From positions 80,339 through 144,338 of the forward strand of contig JACZRS010000013.1 in assembly GCA_022574595.1 (NCBI GenBank): a stretch of DNA of 64,000 bases, written 5' to 3'. The stretch is from Planctomycetota bacterium (GTDB taxonomy: Bacteria > Planctomycetota > Phycisphaerae > Phycisphaerales > SM1A02). The notes below the pieces were generated by a model, which saw nothing but the letters and a program-made list of their open reading frames with translations, ran no database searches and was not told where the DNA came from. The translations under genes and the position numbers were made by a program. Below are positions 28,390 to 37,432 of the stretch, piece after piece (the first letter of the stretch is position 1; each line of letters starts with the position of its first letter).

Positions 28390-28956
28390 ATGCAAGCAAG
28401 ACCGCAGAAAAAGCGCGCGGTGATGAGACGTCTGCTGAGGGAGATACGCACGAAGCGACTCGTGCGGCGCGACTTGCTTGTGTTAGGTATCTCCATCGTC
28501 TGCATGGCCCTGCTTGGTGATGCAGCAATGCTCACGCAATGGATCAAGGATGGCTGGCTGACTGCTTGGTGGGGTCCCCTGGATGCGGTCCCAACATTGC
28601 TTCTATGTGCGGTCGTCGGTGGTTTCGTCGGGTTGTTGAGCTGGCCGTGTGTCTCGTTGTGTCTTTCCTCCAAGGATCTACGGTTAGCGGTTCCGGTTGT
28701 TTATGGGATAAGCCTCTTTGTCATCGTGGTCTACACCTTCACTGGGGCCACAGGCATATTCGGCCCACTGTCCGCGGCAATCCCGGCTTTTGTATCCGTG
28801 TGCTTGTGCAGCGTCGCCGCGCGGTTTGTCCTGCCAAATGTGGTCCGTGATGTCGGCCTTTGCCCGCAGTGCGGTTACGATCTGCGCGTGAGTATCGAGC
28901 GCGGCTGCCCGGAATGCGGCTGGGGGCGCGTGCAAGAAGCTACACACATCGAGTGA
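28390..28956 (+). CDS. Four-helix membrane protein with C-terminal zinc ribbon
   Basis: 188 residues from the ATG at 28390; an alternative start is Met12 at 28423. A basic N-terminus is followed by about four transmembrane segments (LLVLGISIVCMALLG, TLLLCAVVGGFVGLLSW, VVYGISLFVIVVYTF, ISAAIPAFVSVCLCSV-like). The tail CPQCGYDLR...GCPECGW is a rubredoxin-like zinc ribbon. A membrane domain ending with this ribbon is frequent in planctomycetes and has no assigned function. The ribosome binding site is unclear. It is GC-richer than its neighbours, and the preceding 270 bases contain two repeat elements. Confidence 0.7.
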   Translation: MQARPQKKRAVMRRLLREIRTKRLVRRDLLVLGISIVCMALLGDAAMLTQWIKDGWLTAWWGPLDAVPTLLLCAVVGGFVGLLSWPCVSLCLSSKDLRLAVPVVYGISLFVIVVYTFTGATGIFGPLSAAIPAFVSVCLCSVAARFVLPNVVRDVGLCPQCGYDLRVSIERGCPECGWGRVQEATHIE

Positions 28957-29236
28957 CGGCCCCCCCCGAAGAGTCACATCCGGCCGTGTACGTTCTTGTT
29001 GAACAAAAGGCATGAAGGCACCATGGCATCAAGATATGCCGCCCTTTTCGTTGATCAAATAGACGAGTTAGTGCTGCACTATGCAGGTCGCCCTCGAAAA
29101 ATAACACAAGTTCTCGGCAATATGCCGAAATAAACGATAACTGGCGGCGTGCGTGACTGATCTTTTCTAGATGGTGTATTCATTCAAGAAAAGCCATGAT
29201 TAATGTTCGCCCTGTTATGCCGATTGGAACAATGCA

Positions 29237-31816
29237 ATGTGGAAACTCTCTCTTTGTCGAAGTGCTTGTGTAAGCTTATTTATTACAAGTTTGTGCATGG
29301 CATCAACTGCATCAGTTGAAGTAGTTCTGTACGTTGATAATGATGCACCGCCGGGTGGTGATGGGATGAGTTGGGATACCGCATATCAATTCCTGCAGGA
29401 TGCGTTTGCTTATGCTTCCGATCAGGAAGTCAAAGAGATCCACGTTGGGGAAGGTTTCTATAAGCCGGATCTAAGCGAACGCAATCCCAAAGGGACGGGC
29501 CAGAGAGATGCTACGTTTCTTCTAATCAACAGCGTTGCAATCATGGGTGGTTATGCCGGTATAGGTACAGACGATCCCAATGCCCGTGATATAGAGCTAT
29601 ACGAGACCACCCTTAGTGGCGATCTAGCAAACAACGACGGCCCACCCGGCTCGTTTGAGAACAATGAAGAGAATAGTTACCACGTTGTAACAGGAAGCCA
29701 AACCGACGAAACCGCGATTATTGATGGATTTGTAATTACCGGTGGCAATGCAATCGACTCCGAATTCTATAAGTTTGGTGGTGGACTGTTCAATCTCACT
29801 GGAAGTCCTACTGTTAGCAATTGTTCATTTTCTCACCATACTGCGCGCCTAGGTGCCGGGATGTACAACTCTGTTTCCAGTAGTCCCACTGTAACGAACT
29901 GTATTTTCTATGGGAATGTAGGTGCGGTCGGGACGACAGCAGGCGCAGGCATGTACAACTTCGGTGACTCTAATCCACTGATTGTCAATTGCTTATTCAC
30001 CGAAAACGTTGCAATACAAGGCGGGGGGCTATATGCAAAGAACAGCAGTCCTGTGATCATTAATTGCACTTTCAGCTTAAATAATGCCTCCGGTGGTGCT
30101 GCTGCCGTATTCTCAGGAGGAGGCGAACCATTCATTTTCAGCTGCACCTTTGAAGGTAACTTGGCTGAAAATAAGGGCGGGGCATTGCTTGTTGGGGGCA
30201 ATACTAATATCACAATAACAAACTGTGATTTCATAAGTAACTCTACCGAGTCCCGAGGCGGTGCAGTTTATATAAATTGTCTTTCTTCAGAGATAATCGG
30301 CTGCACATTTTCAAATAATACTGCATCATTTAACGGTGGTGCATTAATGTTAAATTACATTGGCACACATACTTTGCACGACTCTGTATTTACAAACAAT
30401 AATGCAGCAGTCGGAGGAGCTATGTACCACACAGCCACTGATACTCTAGTAAGTCAGGTCACGTTTAGCAGTAATTCAGCGAGCGTTGGAGGAGGATTAT
30501 ATGTCGGTGAAGGCAATCTTGAACTGGAAGACGCTACCTTTCAAGAGAATGAAGCAGTATTCGGCGGTGCAGTCTACGTTGATCATGCAAATCCAACTCT
30601 TGAGAACTGCCTGCTCGATGACAACTTTGCAATACTTGACGGCGGTGGTCTTTATAACGATATGGGAAGCCCCTCACTTATAAATTGCATCGTTCTATAC
30701 AATAGCTCACTTGCTGACGGCGGCGGTATCTATAATATACACGGCGAAGTGTCGCTAGTTGATTGCACAGTCAAAGCTAACTACGCACAGGCATTTGGCG
30801 CAGGAATGTTCAACTTTGCGGGAGAGTTATTTGCAGTCGGCACCACGTTCTCGCATAACTTGGCATTAGGATTTGGATTTGGCGGTGGACTATACAATGA
30901 ACTCAGTAATTCGACACTAATTGATTGCGCTATATTTCAAAATACAGCAAGTCAGTTGGGCGGAGCAATGTATAACATTGACAGCAATCTGATAATAGAG
31001 AAGTGCAGGTTTACGGATAATAAATCTGAATGGGATCATGGCGGTGCAATGGCCAATTACTCCAGCTCCTTAGCCATAGTTAATAGTACATTCAGCGACA
31101 ACGACTCAGGAGGAAAAGGCGGCGCTATGTACAACGAACAAAGCACTTCGCAGATTCTAAACTGTATATTTTGGTTTAATCAGGCTATTGAATTCGGCGG
31201 CGGACTATCAAATATTTCCAGCGATACCACTATAATTAACACAACTTTCTACGCCAACAGTGCACTTGTTGGTTACGGCGGAGCCATAGCAAATGACCAA
31301 AGTACAATAAATATTGCAAACTCGATTCTTTGGGGTGATTTTCCAAGTGAAGTCCTTGATACCCGGGGGTCACAATCTGTTATACGACATAGCAACGTCC
31401 AAGGCGGTTGGGGAGGTGACGGCAATATCGATCTTAATCCACTCTTTGAGGCAGAAGTTCCCTATGCTGATCAACTACGACTTACTCCCGGCTCACCTTG
31501 CATCGATGCAGGTGATAATTTTTCACTGCCCAAGGGATCCGAACTTGATCTCGATGGTAACCCTCGTTTTCTTGACGATCCTTGCGCAATTGATACTGGT
31601 AGTGGAAGTGTTCCCATAGTGGATATGGGAGCGTACGAGTTTCAAGGATCAAGCTGCGATCTTAACAGTGATGGTTTGGTAAATACCAGCGATCTGCTTT
31701 TACTCTTCGCTAATTGGGGGCCATGCGCTGATTGCGTCAACTGTCCGATCGATCTTGACAACAACTGCAGCGTGGGACTTACCGATCTGGAAATACTTTT
31801 AGATAACTGGGGTTAA
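29237..31816 (+). CDS. Secreted polymorphic beta-helix protein with dockerin-like tail
   Basis: 859 residues. Signal peptide (SACVSLFITSLCMASTASVE), then an opening domain with LYVDNDAPPGGDGMSWDTAY, typical of chlamydial-PMP-like secreted planctomycete proteins. At least 15 parallel beta-helix repeats follow (NCxFxxNxAxxxGGAMYN). A closing DSPC-type segment (TPGSPCIDAGDNFSLPKGSE, then DMGAYEF) precedes a tail with two or three F-hands (DLNSDGLVNTSDLLLLFANWG and DLDNNCSVGLTDLEILLDNWG); the last residues are NWG. The start codon has a weak ribosome binding site. Expected to be surface-exposed or secreted; ligand unknown. Confidence 0.87.
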   Translation: MWKLSLCRSACVSLFITSLCMASTASVEVVLYVDNDAPPGGDGMSWDTAYQFLQDAFAYASDQEVKEIHVGEGFYKPDLSERNPKGTGQRDATFLLINSVAIMGGYAGIGTDDPNARDIELYETTLSGDLANNDGPPGSFENNEENSYHVVTGSQTDETAIIDGFVITGGNAIDSEFYKFGGGLFNLTGSPTVSNCSFSHHTARLGAGMYNSVSSSPTVTNCIFYGNVGAVGTTAGAGMYNFGDSNPLIVNCLFTENVAIQGGGLYAKNSSPVIINCTFSLNNASGGAAAVFSGGGEPFIFSCTFEGNLAENKGGALLVGGNTNITITNCDFISNSTESRGGAVYINCLSSEIIGCTFSNNTASFNGGALMLNYIGTHTLHDSVFTNNNAAVGGAMYHTATDTLVSQVTFSSNSASVGGGLYVGEGNLELEDATFQENEAVFGGAVYVDHANPTLENCLLDDNFAILDGGGLYNDMGSPSLINCIVLYNSSLADGGGIYNIHGEVSLVDCTVKANYAQAFGAGMFNFAGELFAVGTTFSHNLALGFGFGGGLYNELSNSTLIDCAIFQNTASQLGGAMYNIDSNLIIEKCRFTDNKSEWDHGGAMANYSSSLAIVNSTFSDNDSGGKGGAMYNEQSTSQILNCIFWFNQAIEFGGGLSNISSDTTIINTTFYANSALVGYGGAIANDQSTINIANSILWGDFPSEVLDTRGSQSVIRHSNVQGGWGGDGNIDLNPLFEAEVPYADQLRLTPGSPCIDAGDNFSLPKGSELDLDGNPRFLDDPCAIDTGSGSVPIVDMGAYEFQGSSCDLNSDGLVNTSDLLLLFANWGPCADCVNCPIDLDNNCSVGLTDLEILLDNWG

Positions 31817-31904
31817 AAAAGAAAATAGCGCCTTGGCATCGAGTTTAACCCGTTTAGCCGGCGGGCTTGACCCGCTGCGTATGCAAGAAGGAGTAAAGAT
31901 AAGG

Positions 31905-31966
31905 GGGTAAAGATAAGGGGACAGGCTACTTATTTAATAAAGTAGCCTGTCCCCTTATCTTTACCC
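31905..31966. repeat. 27-bp perfect palindrome, GGGGACAGGCT family (copy 2)
   Basis: Arms 31905-31931 and 31940-31966 are exact reverse complements (GGGTAAAGATAAGGGGACAG plus GCTACTT and its mirror) with an 8-base AT loop. The inner part matches the palindrome at 8457-8504 except for single changes that occur on both arms, as expected if pairing is conserved. A direct GTAAAGATAAGGGG repeat precedes it at 31893-31906. Confidence 0.85.
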
Positions 31967-32092
31967 ATCCCTCAGGTTGCTTGGAATCCGCCGCGGTGGA
32001 ACTCACTATTCCATAATTATGGGAATAACTCACCCCGCTATATGTTTGTTTTCTTGGACGATCAGCCAACCTTTTATAGTGAGGACGTTTAT

Positions 32093-33073
32093 GTGAAACA
32101 GATCAGCTTTCTGCCAAAGACCGAATCAGCGCGACTGCGACATCGAATACTTTTTCGATTGTTATTTCTCATTCTGCTGACTCATGCGGTTCTAGTTTAT
32201 ACCGTGCCAAACTTTGCCATGCTTACGCGCGGAACTGTGCTTTGGTTACTCGAAGGTGCACCTGGCGCTATGGATCCGGCTCGTGTGCATCCAGAACTTA
32301 TTACGCATGTAGATGGCAAAACATATCTTTGGGGTGGGGACAATGATGAACGATTTGATATCACACAAATGCAGTTAGATCCAGCTAGGATGCATTGGGC
32401 GTTAGGGCGGGAGCATTTCAAAGCCTTGACCGAACCGAAATTCGTATCAATAGAAACAGCCATCGAATGGCTCGAAGATGATCAACGTGTGTTGCTGGTT
32501 AGCATAGGAAACGAAGCTCGTATTTATCCCTTAAACATATTGCGACAACATGAGTTAGTAAACGATACTATTGGCGATCACCCAATATTTGTGGCTTTTT
32601 GTCCACTTGCGGATCTCGCAGCTGCTTATGATAGAAAAGTTGGCGAACGTACATATACCTTCGGCGTTAGTGGATACACCTACGATGATCCGGACTTTTG
32701 GGATGGATCAGAGGCGTTCGTGTTGTGGGACCGCGAGACTGAGAGTTTATGGTGGCCGCCCATTGGCAAGGCTGTGTCTGGACCGATGATTGAGACATCT
32801 TTGAATGTGCTGGAAAACAAACTGTGGGCCCAAACCACGTGGGGTGAGGTTAAAGAGCAATTCCCCAATGCTGTTGTCTTGCAGCAAGGGCAAGCGTTTT
32901 TACCAGATCCTTCTACGGAAGAACCGAACATGGCGATGGTGGCTGGCCCCATAGGTCCAATACTAACAGGCCCTGATGGACCACGCCCTAAGTTGCATCA
33001 AGGCCCTGAGTCGGCGATTGCTCCGCGCTGGGGAGAGAATGCAAATGTTGTAGTAGACAGCTCCGAGGATTAA
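32093..33073 (+). CDS. DUF3179 family membrane-anchored protein
   Basis: About 326 residues from the GTG at 32093, chosen because GAGG lies eight bases upstream; an ATG at 32042 would add 17 residues but has no site. One N-terminal transmembrane segment (ILFRLLFLILLTHAVLVYTV) is followed by the DUF3179 domain. Its landmarks are present: NEARIYPLNILRQHELVNDT, CPLADLAAAYDR, TFGVSGYTYDDP and LWDRETESLWWPPIGKAV. Most members have CPLCG where this one has CPLAD, so the second cysteine is missing. The family has no assigned biochemical role. It stands alone between a palindrome and an ABC transporter operon. Confidence 0.85.
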   Translation: MKQISFLPKTESARLRHRILFRLLFLILLTHAVLVYTVPNFAMLTRGTVLWLLEGAPGAMDPARVHPELITHVDGKTYLWGGDNDERFDITQMQLDPARMHWALGREHFKALTEPKFVSIETAIEWLEDDQRVLLVSIGNEARIYPLNILRQHELVNDTIGDHPIFVAFCPLADLAAAYDRKVGERTYTFGVSGYTYDDPDFWDGSEAFVLWDRETESLWWPPIGKAVSGPMIETSLNVLENKLWAQTTWGEVKEQFPNAVVLQQGQAFLPDPSTEEPNMAMVAGPIGPILTGPDGPRPKLHQGPESAIAPRWGENANVVVDSSED

Positions 33074-33172
33074 ACAAAGCTTCAACTACCTTGCACAAAT
33101 AATATATGATATCCGATATATGCAAAGTCCTGGTCGTTATTAAATTGCGGTTGCGCAAGTCGAGGGTATTCA

Positions 33173-34069
33173 TTGAGCGTAGTTGTTACTAACAATTTAA
33201 CTAAAAGATATGGTCGCAGAGTCGGTATTGAAGATGTTTCGATTACGGTGGGCCAAGGTGAAGTCTTTGGCTTTTTAGGCCCAAACGGTTCCGGCAAGAC
33301 CACAACCATCCGCCTATTGCTGGGCTTGCTACGACCTACTAGTGGGGAATCCAGCATCTTTGACCTGGATTGTTGGCGAGCTACAAAGCAAATTAAAGAA
33401 GATATTGGATACCTGCCTGGTGATTTGCGCTTGTATGCAAACTCTACCGGCCGAGATATGTTGCGCGTATTTGGGGCAATTCGGGGTCGTGATTTGCTAA
33501 CTTTTGGTAATGTTCTTGCGGATCGATTCGAACTTGAGATGAATGTATCAGTAAGGCGAATGTCGCGCGGCATGAGACAAAAACTCGGGCTAATCATCGC
33601 ACTTGCGCACAAACCCAAGCTAATAATCCTTGATGAACCAACTGCATCGCTTGATCCTCTAATGCAGGAGCAATTGATGCAGCTACTGCGCGAATTCGCC
33701 TCGGATGGGCATACGGTATTTTTCTCCAGCCACACACTAAGCGAGGTCGAGCGCCTTTGCGATCGTGTGGCAATTGTGCGCGAAGGTAAAATAGTAGCAG
33801 ATGAATCTTTAGCTACGTTAAAAGCTCTTGCTAAACGTGATGTAACCATAAAATGGAAATTGGGGACTGATATTCCTGATGTGCCAAATTTTCTCGATCT
33901 ATATCAAAGTGCAAATAAGGATCATCTTTGGCAAGCGACGCTTGATGGATCTGTGAATGAGTTATTGGATTGGCTGCATGGTCGAGGCTATGACGATTTC
34001 GCAGTTGGGCATCCTGATTTGGAAAGTTTGTTTCGCCGTTTCTATGAAAAGGAGAGAGTCGCCAAGTGA
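33173..34069 (+). CDS. ABC transporter ATP-binding protein
   Basis: 298 residues, TTG start with GAGGG six bases upstream. Walker A (GPNGSGKTTT), Q-loop region, signature motif SRGMRQKL (in place of LSGGQ), Walker B (LIILDEPTASLDP) and the switch histidine (FFSSHTL) are all present. The C-terminal extension (about residues 215-298) matches the accessory domain of drug- or lipid-type exporters of the BcrA/DrrA group. It is coupled to the permease by a four-base overlap. It powers export of an unknown substrate. Confidence 0.93.
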   Translation: MSVVVTNNLTKRYGRRVGIEDVSITVGQGEVFGFLGPNGSGKTTTIRLLLGLLRPTSGESSIFDLDCWRATKQIKEDIGYLPGDLRLYANSTGRDMLRVFGAIRGRDLLTFGNVLADRFELEMNVSVRRMSRGMRQKLGLIIALAHKPKLIILDEPTASLDPLMQEQLMQLLREFASDGHTVFFSSHTLSEVERLCDRVAIVREGKIVADESLATLKALAKRDVTIKWKLGTDIPDVPNFLDLYQSANKDHLWQATLDGSVNELLDWLHGRGYDDFAVGHPDLESLFRRFYEKERVAK

Positions 34070-34881
34070 ATCGAGGCTTACTCATCAAGACTATTCGAGA
34101 AGTATGGGCGATAACCGCGCCATTTGCGATAGCTGTATTTATAGTCGAGACCCTAATTGCATACGTATTACCCACATTCTCCGAACAGTTCGCCGACTCT
34201 TGGATGGGTATTGAAATTGTGCGGAAAATGCTAAGCGCTCTACTAAGCGTAGATATTGGCGACCAATTTGGTCCGCACGTTTTTATTGCCATTGCCTGGG
34301 TGCATCCAATCGTGTTAACGATATTTGGCGCACATGCAACGATATTTGCCACACGCTTTCCCGTAGGAGAGATCGATCGTGCGACTATTGATGTTTTGAT
34401 GGGTTTGCCGGTATCACGTTGGCAAATATATCGATGTGAACTTGTAGTATTTATTGCCACGGGCTTGGTTCTTTTAGCCATGGCAATTGCGGGTAATCGA
34501 CTTGGCACTTCCTTAGTATCAGCCGATCAACCCTGGCCAGTTAGTTCGATCAGCATCGTCTCTATTAATCTGCTTAGTTTGTTCCTAGCAGTTGGAGGAT
34601 TGGCGTGGCTGGTTTCTTCACTTAGTAATCGCCGAGGCAAGGCCATTGCGGTTGTTTTCTCATTGCTTCTAGCATCATTTCTGCTAAGTTTTCTAGCACA
34701 ATTCTGGGAGCCAGCAGAGAACATTGTTTTTCTTAGCATCCTGAATTATTACCAGCCGCTCATAATTATTCGTGATGGAGATTGGCCAACCTTAAACATT
34801 GTAGCGTTATTGATTGTTGCTACATCCCTGTGGATCATTGGTGGTGTAATAAATGCGAGGCGTGATATCTGTACAGTTTAA
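34066..34881 (+). CDS. ABC-2 type transporter permease
   Basis: 271 residues, GTG start overlapping the ATPase stop (GTGA). Six transmembrane segments can be seen (about 15-35, 70-95, 115-140, 155-180, 195-215, 240-260). The conserved pattern of this family includes FPVGEIDRATIDVLMGLPVS and RWQIYRCELVV, the loop that meets the ATPase. It forms the membrane channel of the exporter encoded with the preceding gene. Confidence 0.88.
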   Translation: MNRGLLIKTIREVWAITAPFAIAVFIVETLIAYVLPTFSEQFADSWMGIEIVRKMLSALLSVDIGDQFGPHVFIAIAWVHPIVLTIFGAHATIFATRFPVGEIDRATIDVLMGLPVSRWQIYRCELVVFIATGLVLLAMAIAGNRLGTSLVSADQPWPVSSISIVSINLLSLFLAVGGLAWLVSSLSNRRGKAIAVVFSLLLASFLLSFLAQFWEPAENIVFLSILNYYQPLIIIRDGDWPTLNIVALLIVATSLWIIGGVINARRDICTV

Positions 34882-34901
34882 CAGATATTGATGGATAAGG
34901 G

Positions 34902-35393
34902 ATGAAACAAATACAGCCAAGTGCTAATGTACGGACTGCGACTACCGATGATGCGGAGGCTGCATGCGTAGCAGTGCGGCGATCCATTGTGGAAATCTGC
35001 GGGCCTGATTACGGCCATGAAGAATTGGTGATGTCAGATTGGCTGGCTAATAAGACGCAGGATAATTTCAGGAAGTGGATTGAAGCGTCTGATGCCTATT
35101 CAGTGGTTGCTGTATCTGCAATCGGTGATGTTGTTGGTTTCGCTAGGATAAGCCGAGCTGGTTTTGTGCAGATGTGCTACATCGTTCCCGAAGTGCTGTA
35201 TCAAGGATACGGAAAAGCGATGTTATCAACGATGGAGCAGCAAGCTGTGCAATGGGGTTTGGATATTGTAAAATTAAACAGCAGCATTACAGCCAAGGCG
35301 TTCTACGAGCGCAACGGATATCAGCTTAACGGTGAGCCGAAGATGTTCGGCAGCACACTTGGTGATTTTCCGTTTGCCAAAGAGTTAAAGTGA
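34902..35393 (+). CDS. GNAT family N-acetyltransferase
   Basis: 163 residues, AAGG at 34898 before the ATG. N-terminal TDDAEAACVAVRRSIVEICG, beta strands (YSVVAVSAIGDVVGFARI) and the acetyl-CoA loop VLYQGYGKAMLSTM (Q/RxxGxGKxL) are characteristic, followed by the C-terminal FYERNGYQ. It transfers an acetyl group to an amine; the substrate cannot be told. It follows the ABC permease by 20 bases and could be co-transcribed, but nothing ties their functions. Confidence 0.9.
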   Translation: MKQIQPSANVRTATTDDAEAACVAVRRSIVEICGPDYGHEELVMSDWLANKTQDNFRKWIEASDAYSVVAVSAIGDVVGFARISRAGFVQMCYIVPEVLYQGYGKAMLSTMEQQAVQWGLDIVKLNSSITAKAFYERNGYQLNGEPKMFGSTLGDFPFAKELK

Positions 35394-35477
35394 GAATGGT
35401 AGGTAGGATAATAGTTATACCATTTTTAAGAACCCCATGGATTTGGATCTGGAATATGGGGAGAGAGGATAAGAAGA

Positions 35478-35519
35478 AGACCCTCACCCTAGCCCTCTCC
35501 CGGGGGGAGAGGGGATAAG
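35478..35519. repeat. CTTATCCCC-family palindrome (copy 3, opposite orientation)
   Basis: GACCCTCACCCTAGCCCTCT, then CCCGGGGGGAGAGGGGATAAG; the reverse complement of the 28128-28171 element. It sits between the acetyltransferase and the convergent pterin dehydratase gene. Confidence 0.65.
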
Positions 35520-35536
35520 AAGTTGCTATCCATAAG

Positions 35537-35833
35537 TTATGCTGGTTCAGGGGCGGGAACGTAGCTGTCTGATGCGTGGGCGAAGGAGAAATCGCTTTCG
35601 GTTAGTCCGCTGGCATCATGGGTTGTGAGTGTTAATGTAACTTTGCTATAACGGATCATGATGTCAGGGTGGTGCTGCATTGATTCAGCAAGATCTGCGA
35701 CTCGGTTAACGAAGGCAATGGCTGCGACAAAATCATCGAAGTTGAATGTTCGTTGCAGCGATTCGCCGTTTAACGCCCATTGGGGAAGTTCGGCAATCTT
35801 GGCCTCTACTTGTTCTGGATTAAGCTTATCCAT
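35537..35833 (-). CDS. 4a-hydroxytetrahydrobiopterin dehydratase
   Basis: 98 residues, the usual length. GGGAG lies nine bases before the ATG. The domain reads AKIAELPQWALNGESLQRTF, then FNFDDFVAAIAFVNRVADLAE, then the catalytic and structural QHHPDIMIRYSKVTLTLTTHD with the diagnostic HHPD. The enzyme dehydrates pterin-4a-carbinolamine and may serve in pterin recycling or molybdopterin-linked roles; no phenylalanine hydroxylase gene is nearby. It is convergent with the upstream acetyltransferase. Confidence 0.95.
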   Translation of the reverse strand: MDKLNPEQVEAKIAELPQWALNGESLQRTFNFDDFVAAIAFVNRVADLAESMQHHPDIMIRYSKVTLTLTTHDASGLTESDFSFAHASDSYVPAPEPA

Positions 35834-35936
35834 CCGCGATGCTCCCGAGGAATGATTGCATGGTTAAATGCAAGAAAAAATGAACCTGGCTGGCGAAAAA
35901 GTACTCTATAGCGCACTATAACCGGCTGAGCAAACA

Positions 35937-36878
35937 ATGAACAACCGCATCTCACGAATAGCTCCATCGCCCACCGGGGCCCTGCACATTGGAAATGCCC
36001 GAACATTTCTCATAAATTGGGCTTTGGCCCGCAAACAGGGTTGGCGTTTGGTGATGCGCATGGAGGATCTAGACGGCCCTCGTATTAAAAAGGAATCCGC
36101 TGATCAAGCCATCGACATTCTAACATGGCTTGGCATTGATTTTGATGGAAAGATATTGTTTCAATCGCACGATTTTAAGCCATATCGGGACGCAATGCGT
36201 GTATTGCAGCAGCAAGGGCTTATTTATCAATGTCGTCTTAGTCGCAAGCAAGTCAAAGATGCAGCCGCTGCGCCTCATCTGGGTCAGCATGAGATCAGGT
36301 ATTCACCTGAGCTTAGACCTAACGATCGAGCAGCTTTTGTCTTTGATGAAGAGCAAACCAACTACCGCTTTTTAGTCACAGAAGAAGCTATATCCATTTC
36401 AGATGAGTTTGCTGGCCAAGCAATATTCAAACCCTTTGATGAGGTGGGTGATTTTGTGATTTGGACAAAAAGTGGCACACCTGCTTATCAGTTAGCGGTC
36501 GTGGTTGATGATGCCAGACAGGGTGTTACGGATGTGGTGCGCGGCGATGATTTATTATCATCCGCAGCAAGACAGGAATTAATTTACAAAGCGTTAGGGC
36601 TTAAAGCGCCAAAGTGGTGGCACTTGCCCTTGGTAATTGGCGAAGATGGTAGACGACTTGCAAAGCGGCATGGAGATACACGGTTAGTTACATATAAAAA
36701 GGAAGGCGTTTCCGCAGAGCGGGTTATTGGGGTGCTTGCGGCGCTTAGCGGTATTTGTGAGACTCCCCAAGAAATGTCCGCAGCACAGTTTAAGGATGCG
36801 TTTGAAATTGAGGATCTTAATAGTGAGCCTGTTGTATTTGGCGAGGAATTGCGCAAGTGGCTAGTAGACTCAAAGTGA
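35937..36878 (+). CDS. gluQ: Glutamyl-Q tRNA(Asp) synthetase-like protein
   Basis: 313 residues, shorter than a full glutamyl-tRNA synthetase because the anticodon-binding part is missing, as in GluQ. The catalytic core is clear: RIAPSPTGALHIGNARTFLI (HIGH-type motif H17-N20), VMRMEDLDGPR, TRQAxYQxLxLxxPxWWHLPLVI-like stretch and RLAKRHGDTRL (KMSKS-like). GluQ proteins attach glutamate to queuosine in the tRNA(Asp) anticodon. In family members the zinc site after RMED is CxC...Y...C; here only YQC is present and the others are missing, so the zinc may be lost. The DUF192 gene overlaps its stop by four bases. Confidence 0.88.
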   Translation: MNNRISRIAPSPTGALHIGNARTFLINWALARKQGWRLVMRMEDLDGPRIKKESADQAIDILTWLGIDFDGKILFQSHDFKPYRDAMRVLQQQGLIYQCRLSRKQVKDAAAAPHLGQHEIRYSPELRPNDRAAFVFDEEQTNYRFLVTEEAISISDEFAGQAIFKPFDEVGDFVIWTKSGTPAYQLAVVVDDARQGVTDVVRGDDLLSSAARQELIYKALGLKAPKWWHLPLVIGEDGRRLAKRHGDTRLVTYKKEGVSAERVIGVLAALSGICETPQEMSAAQFKDAFEIEDLNSEPVVFGEELRKWLVDSK

Positions 36879-37372
36879 AATACTTATTACTGGGGTGCTG
36901 CATGTTGTTATTTGCATTTGCCATGGGTTGTCAACATAGCAGTGGTGTTAAAATGACTGAGCGTATAACTATTGCAGGCGAGAATTTTACTTTGGAAGTT
37001 GCATCGGATAGCTATGCGCGCCTGCGCGGGTTGATGGAACGCGAGCATATTGATGAAGATGGTGGAATGCTGTTTATCTATGGCTATGAACAGGCTCAGC
37101 AATTCTGGATGGGCTACTGCCTGGTTGATATTGATGTTATTTTTCTCGATACTAATGGAGTGGTGACTGCAACGCATGAGATGAAATACCAGCGTCTAAT
37201 CGGAGATGGTGAATCTGAAATTGATTATCGGGCACGAATGGCTGATTATGACAGTGTGCTGCCCGCACAGTTTGCAATAGAGCTTCGTGGGGGTTGGCTT
37301 GCGAAACTTCAAATTAAAAGTGGTGATAGGCTCGAGCTTGATGTGGGTAGGCTTAAGCGCCTGGCTCACTAG
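36875..37372 (+). CDS. DUF192 family lipoprotein
   Basis: About 165 residues from the GTG at 36875, which overlaps the gluQ stop (GTGA); a GTG at 36857 would add six residues. A lipoprotein signal (LLLGCCMLLFAFAMGC) is followed by the DUF192 domain: TLEVASDSYARLRGLMER, GMLFIYGYEQAQQFWM, LVDIDVIFLDTNGVV and FAIELRGGWLAKLQIKSGDR. The family is a small beta-barrel of unknown function found in the envelope of many bacteria. It is likely translationally coupled to gluQ by position rather than by role. Confidence 0.88.
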   Translation: MKYLLLGCCMLLFAFAMGCQHSSGVKMTERITIAGENFTLEVASDSYARLRGLMEREHIDEDGGMLFIYGYEQAQQFWMGYCLVDIDVIFLDTNGVVTATHEMKYQRLIGDGESEIDYRARMADYDSVLPAQFAIELRGGWLAKLQIKSGDRLELDVGRLKRLAH

Positions 37373-37432
37373 GCCGATGACTTGCTCATGGGCTGTCGCA
37401 ATGAGGCAGTTTATCGGGGTGCGCTAAGATCC

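Noticed and set aside
28181..28528. 115-codon minus-strand frame upstream of the zinc-ribbon gene
   Set aside because: Overlaps two palindromic repeats and the start of the zinc-ribbon gene; arginine/serine-rich shadow.
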